Assembly: GCA_002393095.1 (NCBI GenBank)
Contig: DGII01000063.1
Span: forward strand, 1 to 36,651
Reading direction: 5' to 3'
From: Lachnospiraceae bacterium UBA3826
GTDB taxonomy: Bacteria > Bacillota > Clostridia > Lachnospirales > Lachnospiraceae
Length of the DNA stretch: 36,651 bases
Under the pieces are notes generated by a model that worked only from the letters and a program-made list of their open reading frames with translations, was not told where the DNA came from and did not search any database. Of this stretch, positions 1 through 7,507 are shown piece after piece (position 1 is the first letter of the stretch; each line of letters starts with the position of its first letter). Made by a program: the position numbers and the translations under genes.

Positions 1-393
1 TATGTGGAGGATCACTGCAAGGCTATAGATATGGTGATTAATAAGGGCAGGCTCTTCGAGACATATAATGTGGGCGGGCATAATGAGATGCACAATATAG
101 ATATAGTGAAGATCATCATAGAGACCATACATGATATGCTTGCTGATACTGATGATCGCAAAGCGCATGTTAATGCCGACCTGATCACCTATGTCGAAGA
201 CCGTAAGGGACATGACAGAAGATATGCCATAGCGCCGGATAAGATAAAGTCGGAGCTTGGCTGGGAACCTGAGACTATGTTTGCGGAAGGTATCCGTAAG
301 ACCATACAGTGGTATTTTGACAATACCGAATGGATGGAGAATGTAACGAGCGGTGATTATCAGAAGTACTATGACAGCATGTATACGGTATGA
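1..393 (+). CDS. rfbB: dTDP-glucose 4,6-dehydratase, 3' end only
   Basis: The last 130 codons of RmlB/RfbB, the NAD-dependent enzyme that turns dTDP-glucose into dTDP-4-keto-6-deoxyglucose, second step of dTDP-L-rhamnose synthesis in the cytoplasm. The reading frame is already open at base 1 (Y-V-E-D-H-C-K-A), which matches the conserved YVEDHC segment of the family, so the gene starts upstream of the window and the GTG at base 4 is not a real start. Further family hallmarks are YNVGGHNE at about residues 22-29 and the late segment with DRKGHDRRYAI and ELGWEP. The catalytic YxxxK and the Rossmann glycine motif lie outside the window. rfbA follows after 25 bases, so the two are surely co-transcribed. 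Identity is very likely; only completeness is unknown. Confidence 0.93.
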   Translation, partial: YVEDHCKAIDMVINKGRLFETYNVGGHNEMHNIDIVKIIIETIHDMLADTDDRKAHVNADLITYVEDRKGHDRRYAIAPDKIKSELGWEPETMFAEGIRKTIQWYFDNTEWMENVTSGDYQKYYDSMYTV

Positions 394-418
394 CCGTATA
401 GAGTAAAGAGGAGACCAT

Positions 419-1288
419 ATGAAAGGTATCATACTCGCCGGAGGCTCCGGCACAAGACTGTATCCTGTTACCAAAGCCATTTCCAAGCAGATAGTGCCCA
501 TATATGACAAGCCTATGATATACTATCCGCTTTCCACACTTATGCTTGCGGATATAAGGGATGTGCTCATAATATCAACGCCCAGAGATCTGCCTGTATT
601 CAAGGAACTCTTGGGCGACGGAAGCGAGCTTGGGATGAGGCTTTCGTACAAGATTCAGGAGAAGCCTAACGGATTGGCGGAGGCGTTCATCATAGGTGAG
701 GAATTCATAGGTGATGACAGGGTTGCATTGGTGCTTGGCGACAATATTTTCTATGGACAGAGCTTCTCGAAGATGTTAAGAGAGGTGGCATCGAGAGAGA
801 AGGGTGCTACCATTTTCGGATACTATGTAAGAGACCCAAGAGAATACGGAGTTGTTGAGTTTGACGAGGACGGAAGAGCCATATCCATAGAGGAGAAGCC
901 GGAGAATCCTAAGAGTAATTATGCGGTCCCCGGACTATACTTCTATGATAACAGGGTGGTGAACATCGCTAAGAATGTGAAGCCGTCAGCCAGAGGCGAG
1001 CTTGAGATCACCGCTGTTAATAATGCGTATCTTGATATGGGAGAATTAAGGGTTGAGACCATGGGAAGAGGCTTCGCATGGCTTGATACCGGCAATCACG
1101 ACTCTCTTTTGGATGCAAGTGACTTCGTCTGCGCTTTCCAGAAGAGACAGGGACTCTATATCTCCTGCATAGAGGAGATCGCTTATAAGAGAGGCTTCAT
1201 AGATAAGGAGCAACTGCTGAAGCTTGCCAAGCCCTTGCTTAAGACCGATTACGGCAAGTATCTGACAGAGGTTGCCAATGGATTATAG
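419..1288 (+). CDS. rfbA: Glucose-1-phosphate thymidylyltransferase
   Basis: RmlA/RfbA makes dTDP-glucose from dTTP and glucose-1-phosphate, the first step towards dTDP-L-rhamnose. The 289 residues are the usual full length. The nucleotide-binding signature GGSGTRLYP lies at residues 8-16, followed by the SKQ.VPIYDKPMIYYPLSTL block typical of RmlA, and later LGDNIFYG, EYGVVEFD, EEKPENPKSNYAVPGLYFYD and the WLDTG segment. The ATG at 419 is preceded by an AAAGAGGAG ribosome site at about 404-412. The gene sits between rfbB and a muramidase gene whose start overlaps this stop codon by 11 bases. Phosphoglucomutase encoded at 11448-13169 could supply its substrate. No oddities in the protein. Confidence 0.97.
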   Translation: MKGIILAGGSGTRLYPVTKAISKQIVPIYDKPMIYYPLSTLMLADIRDVLIISTPRDLPVFKELLGDGSELGMRLSYKIQEKPNGLAEAFIIGEEFIGDDRVALVLGDNIFYGQSFSKMLREVASREKGATIFGYYVRDPREYGVVEFDEDGRAISIEEKPENPKSNYAVPGLYFYDNRVVNIAKNVKPSARGELEITAVNNAYLDMGELRVETMGRGFAWLDTGNHDSLLDASDFVCAFQKRQGLYISCIEEIAYKRGFIDKEQLLKLAKPLLKTDYGKYLTEVANGL

Positions 1289-2540
1289 AGTGCTAAGAAG
1301 GGCGTTACTTGTGGTAACGCTCTTTGTAGTGTCAATATTCATATTGATTCTTGCCATGAACGGATACATCGGCAAGAAGGAAAAAGCTCCTGCCCAGGTT
1401 GCATCCGGGGAGGAAGAGGAGACAGCCGACAAGGACGGACGCATCAAGGGCAGTGATCTGGATGCGTGGAAGAACGATGAGACCTTCTTCGATGCCAGGC
1501 TTATCGGTGACGGTAAGTATGAGGCAAGAACCGAATCGGACATTATACCCGTTGTAGTCAGCGCAAGCTCCGTCCAGAAGGACCTAAGGATCAGGATCAT
1601 GGATGACAGGGGCAATCTTATACGTGATAAGTTCTTCACGGTAATGGTAGGCTCTGTGGGTGAATACAAGGATGATGACAGAGACGGACTTATATATGTG
1701 TCTGATCTGACGCCCGGAGACTATGAGGTTAAGCTTGCCGCAATGGAAGGCTTCGATATACCTAGTGAGCCGCTTATATGCAGTGTCAAAGCCAAGCTTG
1801 AGTATAAGCTCATCTCTGATATATCGTATCTGATCAAGACTGAGGCTGATATAGACGCGCTTAAGGAGGATACGGGAGTAACCGATGCCGATGAGAATTC
1901 TGCCGGAACCGATGTTGTGAAGACAGAGGAAAATGCCTCCTTCGGTATAGATGTATCCAAGTTCAATAAGGACATCGACTGGAATGCGGTCAAGGAATCC
2001 GGAGTTAAGTTCGTGATCATAAGATGCGGATACAGAGGTTCCAAGACGGGCAGTATCGTCGAAGATCCGAAGTTCCGTGAGAATATTGAGGGCGCTATTC
2101 GGGCAGGAATTCCGGTGGGAGTGTACTTCTTCACTCAGGCTGTAAGCGAGGTTGAAGCCGTTGAGGAGGCCAGTGCGGTCGTAAGCCTTATAGGTTCATA
2201 TAAGATCACATACCCCGTATTCATTGATTCGGAGAGTGCGGGAGGAAGCGGAAGAGCGGATAACCTCGGAGTACCTGAGAGATCGGCGGCTTTGGAGGCA
2301 TTCTGCGAGACTGTAAGAGGAAGCGGATATAAGGCAGGAATATATGCCAGCAAGAACTGGTTCAATAACAGACTGGATATCACGAAATTCACGCCCGGAG
2401 ATGTGATATGGCTGGCGGAGTATAATGATAAGCCAACCTATGGTGGGGATTATGCCATGTGGCAGTACTCATCCGCAGGTAATATAAGCGGTATTGAGGG
2501 CAGAGTAGACCTTAACTTAAGCTATCTTAAGCTTGATTGA
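1278..2540 (+). CDS. Membrane-anchored GH25 muramidase (lysozyme family)
   Basis: A 420-residue protein with a short basic N-terminus, one membrane segment at about residues 10-30, an acidic extracellular linker, a beta-rich region (about 60-200) of unknown role, and a C-terminal glycosyl hydrolase 25 domain from about residue 220. GH25 hallmarks are FGIDVSKFNKDIDW (Asp225), the GVKFVIIRCGYR strand, GVYFFTQA, the YPVFIDSES acid pair (Asp317, Glu319) and WLAEY near the end. The family cleaves the MurNAc-GlcNAc bond of peptidoglycan, so this is probably a membrane-bound wall hydrolase. The ATG at 1278 is preferred over an in-frame TTG six bases earlier; both lie inside the end of rfbA, implying translational coupling. 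Its position inside the rhamnose operon suggests wall opening or remodelling linked to polymer attachment, which is inference. Confidence 0.88.
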   Translation: MDYRVLRRALLVVTLFVVSIFILILAMNGYIGKKEKAPAQVASGEEEETADKDGRIKGSDLDAWKNDETFFDARLIGDGKYEARTESDIIPVVVSASSVQKDLRIRIMDDRGNLIRDKFFTVMVGSVGEYKDDDRDGLIYVSDLTPGDYEVKLAAMEGFDIPSEPLICSVKAKLEYKLISDISYLIKTEADIDALKEDTGVTDADENSAGTDVVKTEENASFGIDVSKFNKDIDWNAVKESGVKFVIIRCGYRGSKTGSIVEDPKFRENIEGAIRAGIPVGVYFFTQAVSEVEAVEEASAVVSLIGSYKITYPVFIDSESAGGSGRADNLGVPERSAALEAFCETVRGSGYKAGIYASKNWFNNRLDITKFTPGDVIWLAEYNDKPTYGGDYAMWQYSSAGNISGIEGRVDLNLSYLKLD

Positions 2541-2585
2541 CCGTAAGAGCGTATAACAGATAATGAACTGACAGGAGAGATGGAT

Positions 2586-3158
2586 ATGGGTAAGATTACA
2601 GTTGAAGAAAGTGACATCAAGGGACTTAAGGTCATAACCCCTACGGTGTTCGGAGACAGTAGGGGATACTTTATGGAAGTATATAACAAGCAGGATTTTG
2701 ATGCTGCCGGAATAGACAGGGTGTTCGTGCAGGATAATCAGTCAGCCTCGAAGAAGGGCGTGTTAAGAGGTCTGCATTTTCAGATAGAGCATCCTCAGGC
2801 CAAGCTGGTCAGAGTGGTCAGAGGAGAGGTATATGACGTAGCGGTGGATCTGCGCGAAGGTTCTGAGACCTTCGGTAAGTATCACGGAGTACTTCTGTCC
2901 GAAGAGAATAAGAAGCAGTTCTACATCCCGGAAGGCTTCGCTCATGGCTTCATGGTGCTTAGTGATTATGCGGAATTCGCATATAAGTGTACTGACTTCT
3001 ATCATCCGGGGGATGAGGGAGGAATCATATATAACGATCCGGCCATAGGAATAGACTGGCCCTTATTAAAGGATGTGGAGCTTATAATGTCCGATAAGGA
3101 CAAGGTGTGGGGAGATCTGGCCGAATACAGGAAGGCAAGAGGATTGGGAGTATCTTAA
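2586..3158 (+). CDS. rfbC: dTDP-4-dehydrorhamnose 3,5-epimerase
   Basis: RmlC/RfbC epimerises C3 and C5 of dTDP-4-keto-6-deoxyglucose, third step of dTDP-rhamnose synthesis. The cupin protein shows PTVFGDSRGYFMEVYN near the N-terminus, FVQDNQSASKKGVLRGLHFQ with the catalytic His, the VRVVRGEVYDVAVDLR strand pair, the PEGFAHGFMVLSD motif and a closing NDPAIGIDWP block. It is about 190 residues, normal for the family. I chose ATG 2586 because GGAG at 2574-2577 lies eight bases upstream; another in-frame ATG at 2580 sits almost on the ribosome site. rfbD (4-dehydrorhamnose reductase) is not in the window. The exporter permease starts one base after this stop. Confidence 0.95.
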   Translation: MGKITVEESDIKGLKVITPTVFGDSRGYFMEVYNKQDFDAAGIDRVFVQDNQSASKKGVLRGLHFQIEHPQAKLVRVVRGEVYDVAVDLREGSETFGKYHGVLLSEENKKQFYIPEGFAHGFMVLSDYAEFAYKCTDFYHPGDEGGIIYNDPAIGIDWPLLKDVELIMSDKDKVWGDLAEYRKARGLGVS

Positions 3159-3159
3159 A

Positions 3160-3978
3160 GTGAACGCAGATAAGAGCAGTCTTATTAAGGAATTGTATAA
3201 GAACAGGGAGCTTATATGGAAGCTTGCCTGCAATGATTTCAAGAAAAGATATGCAGGCTCGTATCTCGGTGCGTTATGGGCCATGATACAGCCTGTGGTC
3301 ACAATAGTGATGTATTACATTGTATTCGATGTGATAATGAAAGCAGGATCACAGAGCGGGCCGAGAGCAACGACTATCCCCTATGTCCTGTTTCTTACTA
3401 CGGGTCTGGTGCCGTGGTTTTTCTTTCAGGAGGCGCTGACCCACGGTACAGCGGCAATGGTTGAGTACAATTACCTTGTCAAAAAGGTGGTCTTCAACGT
3501 AAGCATCCTTCCGGTGATCAAGGTGCTTGCGGCGGTATTCATACATGTATTCTTCGTATGCGTGATGCTGATTATGGGATGCATATACGGCTATTATCCC
3601 ACGGTGTATACGATACAGGTGATCTACTACAGCATATGTGTGCTGCTCCTTGTATTGGGGTTTTCATATATTACAAGCGCAGTCATGGTATTCTTCAGGG
3701 ACATCGCACAGATAATAGGCATAATCCTGCAGATAGGAATGTGGGCAACCCCCATACTCTGGAATATTGAGAGCTTAAGCCCCACATGGAGATTTATCAT
3801 AAGCATCAATCCTCTTGTGTACATAGTCAACGGTTATCGCAATGCAGTGGCATATCATGTATGGTTTTTTGAGGATATTCCGGGGACGGTGTATTTCTGG
3901 TGCTTTACCGGTCTGATGCTTTTGCTTGGGACGACTCTTTTTAACAGATTGAAGCCGCATTTTGCGGATGTTTTATAG
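3160..3978 (+). CDS. wzm: Polysaccharide ABC exporter permease (Wzm/TagG type)
   Basis: A 272-residue integral membrane protein of the ABC-2 permease family with about six membrane segments, after an amphipathic N-terminus (LIWKLACNDFKKRYAGSYLGALWAMIQP) that is characteristic of Wzm, TagG and RfbA-type polysaccharide exporters. The W-x2-PILWN region around residue 200 and INPLVYIVNGYRN near residue 220 also match that family. It should form the membrane channel that moves a lipid-linked polysaccharide out of the cytoplasm, powered by the ATPase encoded next. The start is GTG at 3160, one base after the rfbC stop, with GGGAG about nine bases upstream. Teichoic acid export (TagG) is the main alternative reading; the rhamnose genes favour a rhamnose-containing glycan. 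Confidence 0.92.
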   Translation: MNADKSSLIKELYKNRELIWKLACNDFKKRYAGSYLGALWAMIQPVVTIVMYYIVFDVIMKAGSQSGPRATTIPYVLFLTTGLVPWFFFQEALTHGTAAMVEYNYLVKKVVFNVSILPVIKVLAAVFIHVFFVCVMLIMGCIYGYYPTVYTIQVIYYSICVLLLVLGFSYITSAVMVFFRDIAQIIGIILQIGMWATPILWNIESLSPTWRFIISINPLVYIVNGYRNAVAYHVWFFEDIPGTVYFWCFTGLMLLLGTTLFNRLKPHFADVL

Positions 3979-4002
3979 TATCGGATAATTAGGGGATATT
4001 CA

Positions 4003-5256
4003 GTGGATCAAGAGATGGAAAAGGTTAGAGAGACAGTAATAGAGTGTAAGAATATATCCAAGATATACAGGCTGTATGCCAAGCCAAGCGACAGACTAAG
4101 AGAGGCTCTTTTTCCCTCTAAGAGAAGGAGCAAGGACCATCATGCGCTTAAGGATATAGACCTTACCATATATAAGGGCGAGACCGTGGGCATAATAGGG
4201 ACCAACGGTTCGGGTAAGAGCACGATACTTAAGATAATCACAGGCGTGCTGTCCCCCACCTCCGGAGTGATCAGCGTTAATGGCAGGATATCGGCGCTTC
4301 TTGAGCTCGGAGCGGGCTTTAATATGGAATATAACGGTATAGAGAATATATACCTTAACGGCACCATGATGGGCTTTTCCAAGAAGGAGATAGATGACAG
4401 GCTGCAGGACATACTGGATTTCGCCGATATAGGCGAATATGTGTATCAGCCATGTAAGACATACAGCAGCGGAATGTTCGTGAGGCTGGCATTCGCGGTA
4501 GCTATCAATATAGATCCGGAGATACTTATCGTGGACGAAGCGCTATCTGTGGGAGACGTATTCTTTCAGGCCAAGTGCTATCATAAGTTCGAGGAATTCA
4601 AGGAACAGGGCAAGACCATACTTTTTGTAAGCCATGATCTCACATCCATAGCAAAATACTGCGACAGAGTCGTGCTTCTTAATAAAGGAGTCAAGCTTGA
4701 TGAGGGCGGTCCGAAAGAGATGATAGATGCTTATAAGCAGGTGCTTGTCGGGCAGTATCAGGCTTCGGATCAGGGGACGGATTCCGGCATGGTGACGGGA
4801 GATGCGCTTAATCCTGAGCTTTTGGAATACGGCAACGGTAAGGCGGCCATTAAGAACTATCACATAACTGATAAGAACGGAACGGGGACTACCGCGATCA
4901 TTAAGGGAGAGCCCTTTACTATACACTTTGATGTGGAATTCTTTGAAGACATAGAGGCTCCGATTTTTGCATTCACCATCAAGAATATCAAAGGAACGGA
5001 GATCACGGGAACCAACACCATGTATGAGAAGGCGTTCCTGGAACCGGTTAAAAGAGGGGATGTAAGGACTGTGACCTTCACGCAGGATATGAACCTGCAG
5101 GGCGGCGAATACCTGCTGTCCTTGGGAGTGACCGGGTATGAGAGGGATGATTTCACAGTATATCACAGGCTGTATGATGTCATTAATATCACAGTGATAT
5201 CGGATAAGGACACAGTGGGATTCTACGATATGAATTCAAAAGTAAGTGTAGTGTGA
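4003..5256 (+). CDS. wzt: Polysaccharide ABC exporter ATPase with C-terminal cargo domain (Wzt type)
   Basis: A 417-residue ATPase partner of the preceding permease. Walker A GTNGSGKST is at residues 66-74, the Wzt/TagH-type signature YSSGM at 154-158, Walker B ILIVDE ends at Asp178-Glu179, and the switch His is in VSHD. The Q-loop region carries ELGAGFNMEYNG, typical of polysaccharide exporters. Beyond the ATPase (about residue 250) lies a second domain of roughly 150 residues with alternating beta strands (IHFDVEFFEDIEAPIFAF, GGEYLLSLGV), the position and look of the Wzt C-terminal domain which in Gram-negative O-antigen systems binds the modified chain end. The GTG at 4003 has AGGGG seven bases upstream. 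The stop codon lies inside a perfect 16-bp inverted repeat. Confidence 0.93.
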   Translation: MDQEMEKVRETVIECKNISKIYRLYAKPSDRLREALFPSKRRSKDHHALKDIDLTIYKGETVGIIGTNGSGKSTILKIITGVLSPTSGVISVNGRISALLELGAGFNMEYNGIENIYLNGTMMGFSKKEIDDRLQDILDFADIGEYVYQPCKTYSSGMFVRLAFAVAINIDPEILIVDEALSVGDVFFQAKCYHKFEEFKEQGKTILFVSHDLTSIAKYCDRVVLLNKGVKLDEGGPKEMIDAYKQVLVGQYQASDQGTDSGMVTGDALNPELLEYGNGKAAIKNYHITDKNGTGTTAIIKGEPFTIHFDVEFFEDIEAPIFAFTIKNIKGTEITGTNTMYEKAFLEPVKRGDVRTVTFTQDMNLQGGEYLLSLGVTGYERDDFTVYHRLYDVINITVISDKDTVGFYDMNSKVSVV

Positions 5257-5286
5257 AAAATATGATCGATATCATATTTTTCACAC
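5251..5286. repeat. Perfect 16-bp inverted repeat across the wzt stop codon
   Basis: The arms 5251-5266 and 5271-5286 (GTGTGAAAAATATGAT and its exact complement) enclose a 4-base CGAT loop. The hairpin includes the TGA stop of wzt. The stem is AT-rich apart from its base and has five T in the descending arm but no T-run after it, so it may be an RNA-stabilising or partial terminator structure; this is a guess. Confidence 0.8.
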
Positions 5287-5302
5287 AGCGATGTTGTGCA
5301 AG

Positions 5303-5320
5303 AGAGTTGATCTCAACTCT
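5303..5320. repeat. Inverted repeat, 8-bp arms
   Basis: AGAGTTGA (5303-5310), two bases, then TCAACTCT (5313-5320). The near-zero loop suits a protein-binding palindrome better than an RNA hairpin. It is the second of three inverted repeats in the 176-base gap between wzt and the methyltransferase gene. No binding protein is known. Confidence 0.6.
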
Positions 5321-5344
5321 CAGCCCAAATCGCCTTATCGCATC

Positions 5345-5400
5345 GGCGAATCTGACATTCGCCTCGTAAGCCTCGCAAAATGTGCTCGGCATGGTAGATT
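5345..5400 (+). repeat. Dispersed intergenic element, copy A
   Basis: A hairpin (GGCGAAT 5345-5351 pairing with ATTCGCC 5357-5363) runs into a 41-base segment (5360-5400) that reappears at 27061-27101 with 35 of 41 bases identical, core TGTGCTCGGCAT. Both copies lie in the same orientation shortly before a gene on the + strand (here 32 bases before 5433). Nature unknown: short repeat element, regulatory leader or remnant. Confidence 0.7.
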
Positions 5401-5432
5401 AATATGATAAACAGGCGGATGGTTATTGGATC

Positions 5433-7499
5433 ATGGATAATGAAAGTATTGGCAAAGTACAATTAAGATATGAGCATTATAAAGGTGAGGATCTGTATTC
5501 CGACGGAAGAGTGGAGGATGAGATCCTTGATATCGTAAGATCTTATTCGCCCATGGAATACGCGACGATCATAGAGGAGAGGGCAAGCTGGCCGATACTC
5601 TATCATCTCTCTGATCAGAGGGAGAATATCGTAGACTGGCTGCCTATGGATAAGACCACCAAAGTACTGGAGATTGGATCGGGCTGCGGAGCCATAACGG
5701 GTAATCTTGCGAGAAGAGCCGGCAGGGTGGACTGTGTGGACCTGTCAAGGAGAAGGAGTCTGATCAATGCCTACAGACATGATGACTGCGACAATGTGGT
5801 CATTAATGTGGGGAACTTTACGGATATTGAGCCTGATCTGGATGACGATTATGATTATATACTCCTGATCGGTGTATTCGAGTACGGATTAAGCTATATA
5901 GGAGGGGACAGACCCTATCACGATTTTCTGGAGATACTTAAGAGACATCTTAATAAGGGCGGAAGGATCGCAATAGCTATAGAGAACAGATACGGTATGA
6001 AGTACTGGGCGGGATGTGCGGAAGATCATCTTGGCACGTATTTCAGTTCCATAGAGTGCTATAAGGACGGTGGCGGAGTAAGGACATTCTCAAGGAAGGG
6101 ACTTACGGATATATGCGAAAGCGTAGGGCTTAAGGAGCTTAATTTCTACTATCCGTATCCGGACTATAAGTTCATGACGACCCTGTTCTCGGACGACAGG
6201 CTTCCGGGGAAGGGTGAGCTGTGCAATAACGACAGGAATTTTGACAGAGACAGGCTTAAGCTTTTTGATGAGAAGGCGGCTTTTGACGGAGTGCTTGATG
6301 AGGAACAGTTCCCCTTCTTCTCCAATTCTTATATGCTTGTTATAGGATCGAAGCCCGAAACCCTGTATGCAAGGTACTCCGGTGACAGAGCGGCAAGCTA
6401 CCGGATATGCACGGAGATAAGAGAGGACAAGGTCATAAAGCGGGCTCTTATGCCTACTGAGGGGCTTACGCATATAACCAATATGCACAAGAGCTATGAG
6501 CTGCTTAAGGCAAGATATGAGGGAAGCAAGCTTACCATATGTCCCTGTGAGGTCATGGAGGATGATAAGGGAGTATCATTTCCTCTGGTAAAAGGAAGAC
6601 CACTAAGCGAGCTGTTCGACGAATATGTAAGAAGACGGGATGAGGAAGCGTTCGCTGCACTTTTTGATGAGTATTATAAGAGAATAAGCTACGGAGAGGA
6701 TAAGGCTGTAGCAGATTGCGATCTGGTATTTTCTAATATCCTGGTGCCTGAGGATTACATGAACGGATCGTGGACGGTGATAGATTATGAGTGGACGGAG
6801 TATAAGCAGGTGCCAAGTAAGGAGCTTGCTTTCAGAGCGTTGTACTGTTATCTCTTAGAGGATGATGACAGGAATAACTTAAATTACGAATTAATTTTAA
6901 ACCGGCTTAACCTCACTGCGGACGAGGCGGAGGGCCTTAGGGAAAAGGAAGCCTTCTTCCAGAAGGAAGTGACGGGCAGGCAGCTTAGCTTAGGAGAGAT
7001 AAGAGAGCGGATAGGCAGGGCAGTCATAACCCCGGACAGCTTCGGCGGCTTATCTCCTGCGGATAATATGAAGAAGGCAATACAGATATATACGGATACG
7101 GGAGCCGGCTTTAATGAAGAGGAGTCGTATTTCATAAATGAAAGCTATGACAGTAAGGGAGATGTGACTTTTGAGCTGGATATTCCGTCAAAGGCAAGGA
7201 AGGTCCGTATAGATCCCATGATGGATAACTGCATGACCACCTTAAGGGAAGTAACCCTTAACGGAGAGAGCTTCGAGCTTAAGGATAATAAGCGCATATA
7301 TATCAATGGCAGGAAGCTTAATTCCAAGGAAGGTGTACTGCTGCTATTCTTCTATGACGATCCGTGCATTGTAATAGAGGTTAAGGACAGGGTAAGGAGC
7401 ACGGGCAATACGCTTAAGATCAATATGAACACTACCCCGATACCCGCCGCGATGACGGAAGCCCTTAAGGATGAGGTGTCGAAAAGGTTCAGATTCTAG
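5433..7499 (+). CDS. SAM methyltransferase fused to a kinase-like region
   Basis: A 688-residue cytoplasmic protein. Residues about 50-270 are a class I SAM-dependent methyltransferase with motif I VLEIGSGCGAITGN (E80 to G86), an acidic loop at VDCVDLS and DYILLIGVFEYG as motif IV. Residues about 320-480 resemble an aminoglycoside-phosphotransferase/choline-kinase fold: a catalytic-loop-like D-C-D-L-V-F-S-N (Asp430, Asn435) followed by V-I-D-Y-E-W (Asp451), the spacing seen in such kinases; a clear ATP-binding lobe is hard to see. The last 150 residues look like a beta domain. Its place just after Wzm/Wzt recalls WbdD, the methyltransferase-kinase that caps polymannose O-antigens in E. coli O8/O9, but similarity to WbdD is by architecture only. 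The ribosome site before ATG 5433 is weak. Confidence 0.75.
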   Translation: MDNESIGKVQLRYEHYKGEDLYSDGRVEDEILDIVRSYSPMEYATIIEERASWPILYHLSDQRENIVDWLPMDKTTKVLEIGSGCGAITGNLARRAGRVDCVDLSRRRSLINAYRHDDCDNVVINVGNFTDIEPDLDDDYDYILLIGVFEYGLSYIGGDRPYHDFLEILKRHLNKGGRIAIAIENRYGMKYWAGCAEDHLGTYFSSIECYKDGGGVRTFSRKGLTDICESVGLKELNFYYPYPDYKFMTTLFSDDRLPGKGELCNNDRNFDRDRLKLFDEKAAFDGVLDEEQFPFFSNSYMLVIGSKPETLYARYSGDRAASYRICTEIREDKVIKRALMPTEGLTHITNMHKSYELLKARYEGSKLTICPCEVMEDDKGVSFPLVKGRPLSELFDEYVRRRDEEAFAALFDEYYKRISYGEDKAVADCDLVFSNILVPEDYMNGSWTVIDYEWTEYKQVPSKELAFRALYCYLLEDDDRNNLNYELILNRLNLTADEAEGLREKEAFFQKEVTGRQLSLGEIRERIGRAVITPDSFGGLSPADNMKKAIQIYTDTGAGFNEEESYFINESYDSKGDVTFELDIPSKARKVRIDPMMDNCMTTLREVTLNGESFELKDNKRIYINGRKLNSKEGVLLLFFYDDPCIVIEVKDRVRSTGNTLKINMNTTPIPAAMTEALKDEVSKRFRF

Positions 7500-7507
7500 G
7501 AGAAGTG

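Noticed and set aside
4543..5166. Long open frame on the minus strand across the wzt gene (207 codons)
   Set aside because: It lies wholly within a well-supported ATPase gene on the other strand, has no ribosome site or family motif, and its composition is what the mirrored codons of wzt would give.
5251..5286. The 16-bp inverted repeat as terminal repeats of an insertion sequence
   Set aside because: The arms are only four bases apart with no transposase gene in the gap or nearby.
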